DNA of 64,000 nt from Pleomorphomonas sp. PLEO (GTDB lineage Bacteria; Pseudomonadota; Alphaproteobacteria; Rhizobiales; Pleomorphomonadaceae): positions 3,656,001-3,720,000 of the forward strand of contig NZ_CP166625.1 in NCBI RefSeq assembly GCF_041320595.1. Reading direction: 5' to 3'. A model generated the notes under the pieces. It did no database searches and was not told the origin of the DNA. It was given only the letters and a program-made list of their open reading frames with translations. Of the stretch, positions 9,877 through 18,041 are shown one piece after another (position 1 is the stretch's first letter; every line of letters starts with the position of its first letter). The translations under genes were made by a program, and so were the position numbers.

Positions 9877-11439
9877 ATGAGCACGCTCCGCACCGCCCTC
9901 CTCAACGCCGCGCTGACCATCGAAGAGCAGAAGCCCTGGCCGCGCGTCACCGTCGACGCCGACACATGGCGGCAGGCGACGCTGGCGATCGCCGCGGGGA
10001 ATGCCACGCTTTCGGGTCTATGGGCCGAACCTCGCGCCGTACACATGGCCGTACTCGACGACGACGACGGCGCACTCATGGTATTGACGCTGGCGACGCC
10101 CGACGGCCGTTTCCCGTCGGTCGGTCTTACGCATCCGCCGGCCCAGCGCCTCGAGCGGGCAATCGTCGACCTTTACGGCCTTCTACCCGAGGGAATGCCC
10201 GACGATCGGCGCTGGCTCGACCACGACCGCTGGGGTGTCCGCGCGCCGCTCGGCGACGGTGCCTTGATCCCGGCCGACGGCGCGCCCTACCCTTTCCTGA
10301 AGGCCGAAGGACCGCCGCTCCACCAGATCGCTGTCGGCCCGGTGCACGCAGGCATCATCGAGCCAGGCCACTTCCGCTTCTCGGCCAATGGCGAGATCGT
10401 CGTGCGGCTGGAAGAGCGGCTCGGCTACGTTCACAAGGGCATTGAGGGGTTACTCACCAACACGACGCTGGAGGCGGCGGCGAAGGTGGTCGCCCGTGTC
10501 TCCGGCGATAGCACAGTAGCCTATTCCTTTGCCTTCGCACGGGCGGCCGAGGCAGCTCTGGGCATCGGCGTGCCGCAACGGGCAATATGGCTGCGCGCGC
10601 TGATGGCCGAACTCGAACGGCTCGCCAACCACCTTGGCGACATCGGCGCCATCTGCAACGACGCCGCTTTCGCATTGATGCTGGCGCATTGCGGCATACT
10701 GCGCGAGGAAGTATTGCGCGCCGCCAAAGCGACGTTTGGCCATCGGTTGATGATGGATCGCATCATTCCAGGCGGCGTAACCTCCGACCTTGACGATGTT
10801 GCGCCGATCAAGGCCCTCACCACACGCATCCGCCAACGTTTCCCCCGCCTTGTCGAACTCTACGACAACACAGCTTCGCTGCAGAATCGCACGGTCTCAA
10901 CCGGTCGCCTTTCGCCCGAACTCGCGCGCCGGTTCGGAGCCGGCGGACCGGTCGGCCGTGCGTCCGGCCGCGCTTTCGATGCTCGAAAGGCGCCCGGCTA
11001 CCCGCCCTATGGCGACCTCGACTTCAAGGTCATCAGGCGGGAGGGCGGCGACGTTGATGCCCGCATCTGGGTGCGTATCGATGAAATCTCTGAAAGCCTG
11101 GAACTGATCGAGCAGATCATTGACCGATTACCGCCCGGGCCAATTGCCTATCCAACGGCGCCGGCGTTGCGCGAACGCAGAGTCCCGCAAGCCGGTGGTC
11201 TCGCGCACGAGCCGCGTGACGGCGCCATGGAAGGGCTTGCCATGGTCGAGAGCTTCCGCGGCGACGTGCTGGTCTGGCTCAGGACCGATGAGACCGGCCG
11301 CGTACTGCGCGGGACCGTGCGCGACCCCTCAGCCTTTCAGTGGCCTCTCCTGGAGGCGGTTATCGAGGGCAACATCGTTGCCGACTTCCCGCTCTGCAAC
11401 AAGTCTTTCAATTGCTCCTATTCCGGGCACGACCTTTGA
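9877..11439 (+). CDS. HyfG-like large subunit lacking Ni-Fe ligands (Ehr-type)
   Basis: A 520-residue fusion of a NuoC-like N-terminal part (about 1-140) and a NuoD/hydrogenase large-subunit domain. HFRFSANGEIVVRLEERLGY and HKGIEGLL are typical of HycE/HyfG. Where hydrogenases have the first ligand motif (ICGxC), this protein reads ARVSGDSTVAYS, with no cysteine. The C-terminal motif (DPCxxC in enzymes) is replaced by a tail ending FPLCNKSFNCSYSGHDL. There is no cleavable extension, so no endopeptidase processing is expected. I therefore call it an energy-converting-hydrogenase-related subunit; it cannot bind the usual NiFe site. The start MSTLRT lies 4 bases after hyfF. Confidence 0.9.
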   Translation: MSTLRTALLNAALTIEEQKPWPRVTVDADTWRQATLAIAAGNATLSGLWAEPRAVHMAVLDDDDGALMVLTLATPDGRFPSVGLTHPPAQRLERAIVDLYGLLPEGMPDDRRWLDHDRWGVRAPLGDGALIPADGAPYPFLKAEGPPLHQIAVGPVHAGIIEPGHFRFSANGEIVVRLEERLGYVHKGIEGLLTNTTLEAAAKVVARVSGDSTVAYSFAFARAAEAALGIGVPQRAIWLRALMAELERLANHLGDIGAICNDAAFALMLAHCGILREEVLRAAKATFGHRLMMDRIIPGGVTSDLDDVAPIKALTTRIRQRFPRLVELYDNTASLQNRTVSTGRLSPELARRFGAGGPVGRASGRAFDARKAPGYPPYGDLDFKVIRREGGDVDARIWVRIDEISESLELIEQIIDRLPPGPIAYPTAPALRERRVPQAGGLAHEPRDGAMEGLAMVESFRGDVLVWLRTDETGRVLRGTVRDPSAFQWPLLEAVIEGNIVADFPLCNKSFNCSYSGHDL

Positions 11440-11454
11440 GGCGGACGACCGACC

Positions 11455-11976
11455 ATGCGTAGAATGCTGCTCGAGGGTCTTTTTCGACGGCCGGTGACCG
11501 AGAGGGCGCCGACGGTTGCGGACGCCGAGATCGATGCGCTGGCCGCGCGACTCGGTGTTGCCGCCAAGGCGCGGCTTGGCCGCAGCCTCTCGATCCGCGA
11601 GGTCGACGCTGGCTCCTGCAACGGCTGCGAGCTGGAAATCCACGCTCTCAATAACAGTTACTATGATGTCGAGCGCTTCGGCCTGCGCTTCGTCGCCTCG
11701 CCGCGCCACGCCGACGTATTGATGGTGACCGGACCGGTCACGGCCAACATGCGCGAAGGTCTTGAACGCACCTATGCCGCAATGCCGGCACCCAAATGGG
11801 TGGTGGCGATCGGCGACTGCGCCGCCGGCTGCGGTGTGTTCAGCAAGAGCTACGCGGTGATCGGCGCCGTATCGGAGATTATTCCGGTTGATCTCACGAT
11901 CCCAGGCTGTCCACCCGAACCGATCGACATGCTGAAGGGGCTGGTGGGCCTCGTCGAGGCGAGCGCGCGCGGCTAA
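11455..11976 (+). CDS. hyfI: HyfI-like small subunit ([4Fe-4S] N2-type, NuoB family)
   Basis: A 173-residue NuoB/HycG-family protein. The four ligands of the proximal cluster are intact: Cys55 and Cys58 (CNGCE), Cys122 (GDC) and Cys152 (PGCPP); a further cysteine at 126 is nearby. It should pass electrons to, or receive them from, the site under the large subunit. The E. coli operon adds the polyferredoxin subunit HyfH and the chaperone HyfJ; neither is here. It ends convergently with, and overlaps by 4 bases, the squalene/phytoene-synthase-like gene. Confidence 0.94.
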   Translation: MRRMLLEGLFRRPVTERAPTVADAEIDALAARLGVAAKARLGRSLSIREVDAGSCNGCELEIHALNNSYYDVERFGLRFVASPRHADVLMVTGPVTANMREGLERTYAAMPAPKWVVAIGDCAAGCGVFSKSYAVIGAVSEIIPVDLTIPGCPPEPIDMLKGLVGLVEASARG

Positions 11977-12824
11977 AGCCGTCGCCCGAACCGCCACAGG
12001 AGCAATGGCTTCCGCCAAGCGCTGATTTCAGCCACGGGACCATAGGGCGCCGCCTTGGCAAGCGTTTTGAGATAAGGTGTGACAAAGGCGAGCGGCAGGA
12101 AGGCCGGCTTAGCGCGCGGATCCATTTCCGCCAGGGCAGCGAGCGCCTTATCGAGATGACCAGCGGCTTGGTCCCTCAGGGCGCTAAGAACGCCCGCCAA
12201 TTCCTCGGCTTTGCGGCCTTGGCGCACATCGTCCGGCTCGATCCCGGACGCTTTCAGGAGATCGGCCGGTATATAAACCTGATTGCGGCGCGCATGGATC
12301 GGCAGCGCCCGCATCAATCCGGTCAAGGCATAAGCGACACCAGCGTGACCGGCTGCGTCGGCCGCCTTCGGGTCGGCGCCATCGCAGAGCACCTGAGCAA
12401 TCTCAAGGAATAGAACCGACGCCGTCTCGCCGGCATAGCCTTCGAGATCGTTGAGCGTCGGCATGGCATCGTCGTAAAGATCGAAGCGGCGGGCTTCCAG
12501 AAGATTGACGAAACCCGACCGGCGTAGTGAGAAATGGCGGATGGTGTCGATCAATGCCGCAGCCACAGGGTGGGCGGCAACGTCGCCACGTGCCTCGCCC
12601 TCTATGGCATCGATCCACCATTGCAGGCGAATTTCGCCTGGCATCGCCTCATGGATGGTCTCGCGGATGCGCGCCGCCTCATAGGAGAAGGCATGGATTG
12701 CCAAGGCATGCCGGCGTTTCTGTTCGGGAAGCAGTTCGTCGGCCAGCCAACGATCACGGTCATGATCGCGAACGAGCCCCTCGCAATAGCGATAAGCGTC
12801 GTCAAGGCGAGAAGAGGACACCAT
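11973..12824 (-). CDS. Squalene/phytoene synthase family protein (NDUFAF6-like)
   Basis: A 283-residue all-helical protein of the squalene/phytoene synthase superfamily, starting MVSSSRLDDAYRYC. It lacks a clear pair of DxxxD prenyl-diphosphate motifs: the first region reads RLQWWIDAIEGE and the second DLEGYAGETASVL. That pattern fits the NDUFAF6 (complex I assembly factor) branch better than a carotenoid enzyme, although activity is not excluded. Its ATG overlaps the stop of the upstream Mth938-domain gene (TAATG). In-frame codons up to 12965 lie over that gene and were excluded. No other carotenoid or hopanoid gene lies nearby. Confidence 0.85.
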   Translation of the reverse strand: MVSSSRLDDAYRYCEGLVRDHDRDRWLADELLPEQKRRHALAIHAFSYEAARIRETIHEAMPGEIRLQWWIDAIEGEARGDVAAHPVAAALIDTIRHFSLRRSGFVNLLEARRFDLYDDAMPTLNDLEGYAGETASVLFLEIAQVLCDGADPKAADAAGHAGVAYALTGLMRALPIHARRNQVYIPADLLKASGIEPDDVRQGRKAEELAGVLSALRDQAAGHLDKALAALAEMDPRAKPAFLPLAFVTPYLKTLAKAAPYGPVAEISAWRKPLLLWRFGRRL

Positions 12825-13231
12825 TAGTCGACGGCCAACAGGGCCGCGGCGAATTTGCGCCGCTCGCCGAGCATGACATTGAACAGGCGGACTGCTGCCC
12901 CGGTCGACATTGCCTCGTGCTTGACGCCATGTTCGCGCAAAGCGTCGACGACGGCCCGCTTGCATGGAACGAGATCCTGACCGGTGCCGATCAACACCAT
13001 GTCGATGTCGCCAGCCTCTTCAAGAACTCGAGCAAGACTGTCGATGGTGATGTCGGCCGACGTGACGGCCGCCCAGCCGTGAACGCCGGACGGCAGGATC
13101 AGGATCGATCCACGATGCGACATGCCGCCAAAGCGAAACCCGCCGTTGCCATAGGCTTCCACCGGCGCCTGCTCGGGCAGGTGCTGCTCATGGCGTTGTA
13201 GCGGACGGCTTCGTGGCCCAAACAGCTTCAT
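12824..13231 (-). CDS. Mth938-like domain protein (DUF498, NDUFAF3-like)
   Basis: A 135-residue single-domain protein of the Mth938/DUF498 family, whose mitochondrial member NDUFAF3 helps assemble complex I. Typical stretches are GNGGFRFGG, HRGSILILPSGVHGW, VLIGTGQDLVP and GVKHEAMSTGAAVRLFNVML. The start MKLFGPR was chosen by family length; the frame is open 20 codons further but without similarity. It lies 31 bases after secF and is coupled to the synthase-like gene downstream. This gene order beside secDF is common in alphaproteobacteria. Confidence 0.88.
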   Translation of the reverse strand: MKLFGPRSRPLQRHEQHLPEQAPVEAYGNGGFRFGGMSHRGSILILPSGVHGWAAVTSADITIDSLARVLEEAGDIDMVLIGTGQDLVPCKRAVVDALREHGVKHEAMSTGAAVRLFNVMLGERRKFAAALLAVD

Positions 13232-13262
13232 CGGCGGCGCTCCAGAGGAGACACACCCGAAC

Positions 13263-14213
13263 TCACGCCGGCTCGACGGCCCCCTCATCATCCTCGACTT
13301 TTTTCGTCGATTTGTCGCCGGCCAATTGCGGGTCGAGGAAGATCAGGACGGGAGCCGCGATGAAGATCGAGGAATAGGTGCCAATCAGCACGCCAAACAG
13401 CATCGACGCGGTGAACGAACGGATCACTTCGCCACCGAATATCACCAAAGCAGCAAGCGCGATCAGCGTGGTGAGCGCGGTGTTGGTTGTCCGGGTCAGT
13501 GTCTGATTGATGGCGAGATCCAGGAGAACGACGAGATTGAGGCGCTTGTATTTGCGCCGCATCTCACGGATTCGGTCATAGACGACCACGGTATCGTTCA
13601 ATGAATAGCCAACGATCGTCAGGATGGCGGCGATCGAGGACAGATTGAACTCAACCTGGCTAATGGCAAAGAAGCCGATGGTCAGCACGACGTCATGCAA
13701 CGTGGCGATCACCGCGCCGAGCGAGTACTGCCACTCAAATCGGAACCAGACGTAGACCATGATCAAGGCCAGCGCCGAGATGATGCCGAGAATACCATTC
13801 TCAGCCAGCTCACCGGAGACGCGGGGCCCGACCATTTCTGTGCGGCGATAGTCGACGCCATCGCCGAGGGAAGCCTGCACTTTGCTGATAACGGCGGTCT
13901 GGGCCTCGTCTCCACCTTCCTGGCGGGCGATGCGGATCAGCACGTCGTCATCGGCGCCAAAAGATTGCACCTGTACCTCGCCGAGACCGAGGCCATTAAG
14001 CTGATTTCGGATGCCCTCAAGGTCGGCCGGACCGGACTTGGTCTGGACTTCCATGAGCGTGCCGCCCTGGAAATCGATGCCGGTGTTCATTCCATGGGTA
14101 TAGAGGACCACAAAGCAGAGCACCGACGCGATGCCGGAGAAGAGGAAGCTCCACTTCCTCCACTTCATGAAGGGGATCTTGGTGTCGTCAGGAAATAGGC
14201 GAAGCAGGCGCAT
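13263..14213 (-). CDS. secF: Protein translocase subunit SecF
   Basis: A 316-residue inner-membrane protein, partner of SecD, that uses the proton-motive force to pull exported proteins through SecYEG. An N-terminal helix is followed by the TGIDFQGGTLMEV motif and a periplasmic domain, then five helices including GYSLNDTVVVYDRIRE. Length is normal. It lies 21 bases downstream of secD on the same strand. The C-terminal tail is charged and acidic (KKVEDDEGAVE). Confidence 0.97.
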   Translation of the reverse strand: MRLLRLFPDDTKIPFMKWRKWSFLFSGIASVLCFVVLYTHGMNTGIDFQGGTLMEVQTKSGPADLEGIRNQLNGLGLGEVQVQSFGADDDVLIRIARQEGGDEAQTAVISKVQASLGDGVDYRRTEMVGPRVSGELAENGILGIISALALIMVYVWFRFEWQYSLGAVIATLHDVVLTIGFFAISQVEFNLSSIAAILTIVGYSLNDTVVVYDRIREMRRKYKRLNLVVLLDLAINQTLTRTTNTALTTLIALAALVIFGGEVIRSFTASMLFGVLIGTYSSIFIAAPVLIFLDPQLAGDKSTKKVEDDEGAVEPA

Positions 14214-14234
14214 GATGGAGCCTCAGGGTCCGGA

Positions 14235-15848
14235 TCAAAGCGGAACGACGGACGGCCGCCGGTAGCGGACCCAAGTCGCCACCACCAGTCGGGTAAAGGT
14301 GATGGCCGTGAACATAGTTGTGACGATGCCGATCACATGGGTCACCGCGAAGCCCTTCACCGGGCCGGAGCCCATCTGGAACAGCACGATGGCGGCGATC
14401 AAAGTGGTGATGTTGGCATCGAGAATGGTACCGAAAGCGCGACGGAAACCGGTATCGATAGCCGAGATCGGCGACCGGCCAAGCCGCTGCTCCTCACGGA
14501 TGCGTTCGTAGATCAACACGTTACTGTCGACCGCCATGCCCATGGTGAGCACGATGCCGGCGATGCCGGGCAGCGTCAACGTCGCCTGCAGGATGGTGAT
14601 GATGGCCATGATCAGGATCACGTTGACCAACAGGGCGACATTGGCGAACACGCCGAACAAACCGTAGGCCGCCAGCATGAAGATGACGACAGCGACGGTA
14701 CCGATCATCGCGGCACGTTCGCCGGCGGCGATCGAGTCGGCGCCAAGTCCGGGACCGACGGTGCGCTCCTCGGCGACCGACAGCTTGGCCGGCAGCGCGC
14801 CGGCTCGGAGCAGCACGGCGAGATCGTTGGCGGTCTCGACAGTGAAGTGGCCGGAGATCTGACCAGACCCCTGGGTGATCGGTTCGTTGATGCGCGGCGC
14901 TGAAATGATCTCGTCGTCGAGCACAATGGCAAACAGCCGGCCGACGTTATCGGTCGTCACCTGGGCAAACTTGCGGGCACCGGACGTCGACAGACGGAAG
15001 GACACCACCGGTTCGTTGGTCTGGCTCTGGAACGAGGTCTGGGCGTCGGTGAGATCTTCGCCACCCATCAGTGGTGTCTCGTCGACCACCATCGGAATGC
15101 CGCCCGCTTCCTTCTGTTTCAGGAGGATCTCACCAGGCGGCAGGTTGCCCTTGGCCGCCTCGTCGGGCGACACGTTGAGATCAACGAGATGAAAGGTCAT
15201 CTGCGCGGTACGGCCGATAATGTTTTTGAGACGAGCCGGATCCTTCTCGCCGGGCGCCTCTACCAGGATGCGGTCGGAGCCCTGGCGCTGGATCGACGGT
15301 TCGACGGCGCCCATCTGGTCAACACGGCGGCGAATGACTTCGATCGACTGCTGAACGACGGTGCCAAGCCGCTTGTCGAGACCCGCCGACGAGAACCCGA
15401 GCCGCATCAGCCCATCGGAGCCCTGATCGAGCTGGAACTCGCTCACAGCGGTCCCGCCAAGGGTAGCGGTCGAGAGTGGATTGAGCAGATTGTGAAGACG
15501 CTTGCCGGCTTCGTCGAACTTATCGGCGTCGCGTATCTTCAGCTGAACGACGTCGCCCTGGATACCAAGGCCGGTATAACCGAGGCGCGGTTCATCGCGC
15601 ATAGCCTGGCGGATATCGCCTTCGAGCGCCTTGAGCCGCTTCTGCTTGTAGTCGGTCACATCGACTTGGTAGAGCAGATACACACCGCCCTGAAGGTCGA
15701 GGCCAAGGACAATCTGCCGCCCCGGAAGCCAGGACGGCCAGTGGGACTTGATCTGGTCCGAGCTCAGATAGTTGGGAATCAGAACCACGAGTGCGACGAA
15801 AATCGTCAACAGGATCGCGGTCACTTTCCAGCGAGAAAAATAGAGCAT
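14235..15848 (-). CDS. secD: Protein translocase subunit SecD
   Basis: A 537-residue RND-superfamily protein with an N-terminal helix, a large periplasmic P1 region starting VLGLDLQGGVYLLYQVD, and six transmembrane helices. The conserved GMAVDSNVLIYERI motif of helix 4 carries the proton-path aspartate. It works with SecF and YajC, whose genes flank it. A strong stem-loop lies between yajC and secD and may tune readthrough. Length is typical for alphaproteobacteria. Confidence 0.97.
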   Translation of the reverse strand: MLYFSRWKVTAILLTIFVALVVLIPNYLSSDQIKSHWPSWLPGRQIVLGLDLQGGVYLLYQVDVTDYKQKRLKALEGDIRQAMRDEPRLGYTGLGIQGDVVQLKIRDADKFDEAGKRLHNLLNPLSTATLGGTAVSEFQLDQGSDGLMRLGFSSAGLDKRLGTVVQQSIEVIRRRVDQMGAVEPSIQRQGSDRILVEAPGEKDPARLKNIIGRTAQMTFHLVDLNVSPDEAAKGNLPPGEILLKQKEAGGIPMVVDETPLMGGEDLTDAQTSFQSQTNEPVVSFRLSTSGARKFAQVTTDNVGRLFAIVLDDEIISAPRINEPITQGSGQISGHFTVETANDLAVLLRAGALPAKLSVAEERTVGPGLGADSIAAGERAAMIGTVAVVIFMLAAYGLFGVFANVALLVNVILIMAIITILQATLTLPGIAGIVLTMGMAVDSNVLIYERIREEQRLGRSPISAIDTGFRRAFGTILDANITTLIAAIVLFQMGSGPVKGFAVTHVIGIVTTMFTAITFTRLVVATWVRYRRPSVVPL

Positions 15849-15872
15849 GTGCTGCCTCGGACCTCATTGGCC

Positions 15873-15901
15873 GAAAGCGGGCAGATCGGCTGCCCGCTTT
15901 C
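15873..15901 (-). terminator. 12-bp perfect stem-loop between yajC and secD
   Basis: A perfect inverted repeat with arms GAAAGCGGGCAG and CTGCCCGCTTTC separated by 5 bases, in the 74-base gap between yajC and secD. No U-run follows on either strand, so it is not a classic intrinsic terminator. It may be an attenuator, an RNA-stability element or a processing site that sets the yajC:secD ratio. Confidence 0.5.
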
Positions 15902-15922
15902 CATCTTGTACCAACCGTTCGG

Positions 15923-16267
15923 TCAGTTGCCTTCCTTGACGGGCTCGCCCTTGGTGCGGAGCTGCTGCACAAGGCCAGCGGCGACTCGCACCTGCACCTT
16001 AGTGGTACCATCACCCACGTCGAGCAACAGTTCACTCTCATCGACAACCTTGGCGATCTTGCCGATCAGGCCGCCCTGCATCACCACCACGTCACCGCGC
16101 CGAAGGTTCTTCAGCATATCCCGATGCTCCTTGGCCTTGCGCTGCTGCGGCCGAATGAGCAGGAAATACATGATCACGAAGATCAGAATGAAAGGCGCAA
16201 ACTGGATCAGAAAATTGGCGTCGCCGGCGGCACCGGCTGCCTGGGCGTAGGCTGGGGTCACAAACAT
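15923..16267 (-). CDS. yajC: Preprotein translocase accessory subunit YajC
   Basis: A 114-residue single-pass membrane protein accessory to SecDF. The transmembrane helix FILIFVIMYFLLIRP is followed by the family motif RPQQRKAKEHRDML and a small beta domain (GDVVVMQGGLIGKIAKV). The start MFVTPAYAQA was chosen because the helix then sits near the N-terminus as usual; upstream codons to 16327 lack similarity. First gene of the yajC-secD-secF-Mth938-synthase transcript. Confidence 0.95.
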   Translation of the reverse strand: MFVTPAYAQAAGAAGDANFLIQFAPFILIFVIMYFLLIRPQQRKAKEHRDMLKNLRRGDVVVMQGGLIGKIAKVVDESELLLDVGDGTTKVQVRVAAGLVQQLRTKGEPVKEGN

Positions 16268-16526
16268 CAGGTCAACTCCATCGGCACGCCGCCGCCCGTA
16301 AGCCGGACCGACGAGGCACAGGGGCATTGAAGAGAAGGCGACAAGACGCCCTCTCGAAAGTGGCCGGAATATACCTAGGCCGCAGGACTTTGCAAACCAA
16401 AGCTACGCGCGGCCGCTCTTCGGGCCGCCGTCTAGGTAGTCTCCGGCAGGAATCACCGCAAAGCGTACCGGAAATGGCCTTCCGAGGTTTGCATTGACAT
16501 ATAGGGCGACCTAGAAAAACCAAGGG

Positions 16527-16542
16527 AGTACCGCTCGGTACT
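16527..16542 (+). promoter_or_regulatory. Dyad in the leader of the DUF815 gene
   Basis: A perfect 6-bp inverted repeat (AGTACC GCTC GGTACT) lies 24 bases upstream of the ATPase start. About 30 bases further upstream is a TTGACA at 16494-16499 that could be a -35 box, but no good -10 follows it. The dyad could be an operator or a small leader hairpin. The evidence is limited to symmetry and position. Confidence 0.3.
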
Positions 16543-16565
16543 AGATCAACAGGGAGAGGACGGAT

Positions 16566-17444
16566 ATGAGCGCTTCCGCCATCGAGACACTGAACAGCCA
16601 TCTCGAACGTATCACCGACCTTCTCGAACGGTTGGCACCGTCGCGTCCCTCGGCGCCGGACTTTCGGGCGGCCGATGCTTTCGTCTTTGCCGCCGATCCG
16701 GCTTCACTGCAACCTGTTCAGCGGGTCAATCGCGTAGAGATCGGCCTTCTCAAGGGTATCGATCGCAATCGCGACATGATCGTCGCCAACACCGAGCGCT
16801 TCGCCCGTGGCTTGCCGGCCAACAATGTACTGCTGTGGGGTGCGCGCGGCATGGGCAAATCGTCGCTGGTGAAGGCCGCCCAGGCGGAAGTCAACCGGCG
16901 CCTTGCCGGCCATCCGGGCTTCACGCCCCTCAAACTGATCGAGATTCATCGGGAAGACATCGAGAGCCTGCCGGTTCTGATGAAAATGCTGCGCGACAGC
17001 GGCCATCGGTTTATCCTGTTCTGCGACGATCTCTCGTTCGACCACGGCGACGCTTCTTACAAATCGCTGAAAGCTGTGCTTGAGGGCGGCATCGAGGGGC
17101 GTCCGGACAATGTTGTGTTCTATGCAACATCCAACCGGCGCCATTTGTTGCCGCGCGATATGATGGAGAACGAGCGAGCGACGGCGATCAATCCTGGCGA
17201 GGCGGTCGAGGAGAAAGTATCGCTCTCCGACCGGTTTGGTCTTTGGGTCGGGTTCCATAATTGCTCGCAGGATGATTATCTCGACATGGTGCGAGGTTAT
17301 GTCGCGGCGCTGGAACTCGATATCGACCCAGAGGTTCTCAGGGCGGAAGCACTCGAATGGGAGCGGACGCGCGGCGCACGGTCAGGCCGTGTCGCCTGGC
17401 AATATGTTCAAGATCTGGCGGGCCGGTTAAGGCTCGAAACGTAA
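16566..17444 (+). CDS. DUF815 family AAA+ ATP-binding protein
   Basis: A 292-residue P-loop ATPase of the DUF815 family, whose cellular role is not established. Walker A is GARGMGKSS near residue 97. A Walker B-like stretch, FILFCDDLSF, lies near residue 155, and YATSNRRHLLPRDMM is a likely sensor 1 region. The gene is preceded by GGGAGAGGA at good spacing. It is divergent from yajC and followed after 31 bases by a lipoprotein gene, with which it may be co-transcribed. Confidence 0.88.
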   Translation: MSASAIETLNSHLERITDLLERLAPSRPSAPDFRAADAFVFAADPASLQPVQRVNRVEIGLLKGIDRNRDMIVANTERFARGLPANNVLLWGARGMGKSSLVKAAQAEVNRRLAGHPGFTPLKLIEIHREDIESLPVLMKMLRDSGHRFILFCDDLSFDHGDASYKSLKAVLEGGIEGRPDNVVFYATSNRRHLLPRDMMENERATAINPGEAVEEKVSLSDRFGLWVGFHNCSQDDYLDMVRGYVAALELDIDPEVLRAEALEWERTRGARSGRVAWQYVQDLAGRLRLET

Positions 17445-17475
17445 CGGGTAACCGTCAGAATCGGGGGAGAGAAAG

Positions 17476-17952
17476 ATGAAGCGTATCATGGCGATGGGCG
17501 CGCTCCTGCTCGCAGGGTGCGTGTCAACGCCGGTGCCGGTCATTCATAAAACCGGATCGAGCTTCGCAGAGCGACAAGCCGCGGCTGACCAATGCCGCAT
17601 CGAATCGCTGGAAAAGATTCCTCAAGCGCTAGTCACGGAATACCGCCCCCCGGAATACAGCCCCGGGTTCACTGAGTGCCGGGAAGATCCGGAGAGCGGT
17701 CGCCGCTATTGCCGCGAGAGAGGTGGGTTTTTCTACCCCGGCAGCAGCCGCACGAGCGATGTCAACGCGGAATTGCGCGAGCGCTACATTGGCAGTTGCT
17801 TGCGTCGTTCTGGATTCGAAGTGATTGCCAGGCCGATTTGTGGCAGCGACGCGGAAACGGCCTATCTGGTCAGTCGCGACAATCAGGCACCAGCCGCCTC
17901 GCTCGCCTGCGTGACCGACGACGAGCGGATTATCCCGCGCGGCTGGCGCTGA
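17476..17952 (+). CDS. Hypothetical lipoprotein
   Basis: A 158-residue protein with a short signal peptide and a lipobox (LLLAGC), so it should be a lipid-anchored envelope protein. Beyond the lipidated cysteine it has several more cysteines (for example ECRED, YCRERG, SCLRRSGFE, PICGS) that could form disulfides in the periplasm. I recognise no family and infer no function. A strong ribosome-binding site (GGGGGAGAG) precedes the ATG. It is convergent with the oxidoreductase downstream across a stem-loop. Confidence 0.8.
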   Translation: MKRIMAMGALLLAGCVSTPVPVIHKTGSSFAERQAAADQCRIESLEKIPQALVTEYRPPEYSPGFTECREDPESGRRYCRERGGFFYPGSSRTSDVNAELRERYIGSCLRRSGFEVIARPICGSDAETAYLVSRDNQAPAASLACVTDDERIIPRGWR

Positions 17953-17967
17953 TCCCTGTCGCCTCGC

Positions 17968-17999
17968 CCCGGCAAGGTCGAACGAGACGCCTTGCCGGG
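17968..17999. terminator. Stem-loop between convergent genes
   Basis: Arms CCCGGCAAGG and CCTTGCCGGG form a perfect 10-bp stem around a 12-base loop, between the stops of the lipoprotein (+) and the oxidoreductase (-). No long U-run follows on either strand. Position between convergent genes supports a bidirectional transcript end. Confidence 0.55.
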
Positions 18000-18041
18000 A
18001 AAAGCTACCGATTGCCGAATATAGCCGCCGCCGTCATGGAA

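Noticed and set aside
15189-16250. 353-residue plus-strand ORF
   Set aside because: Antisense to secD and yajC; no recognisable domain.
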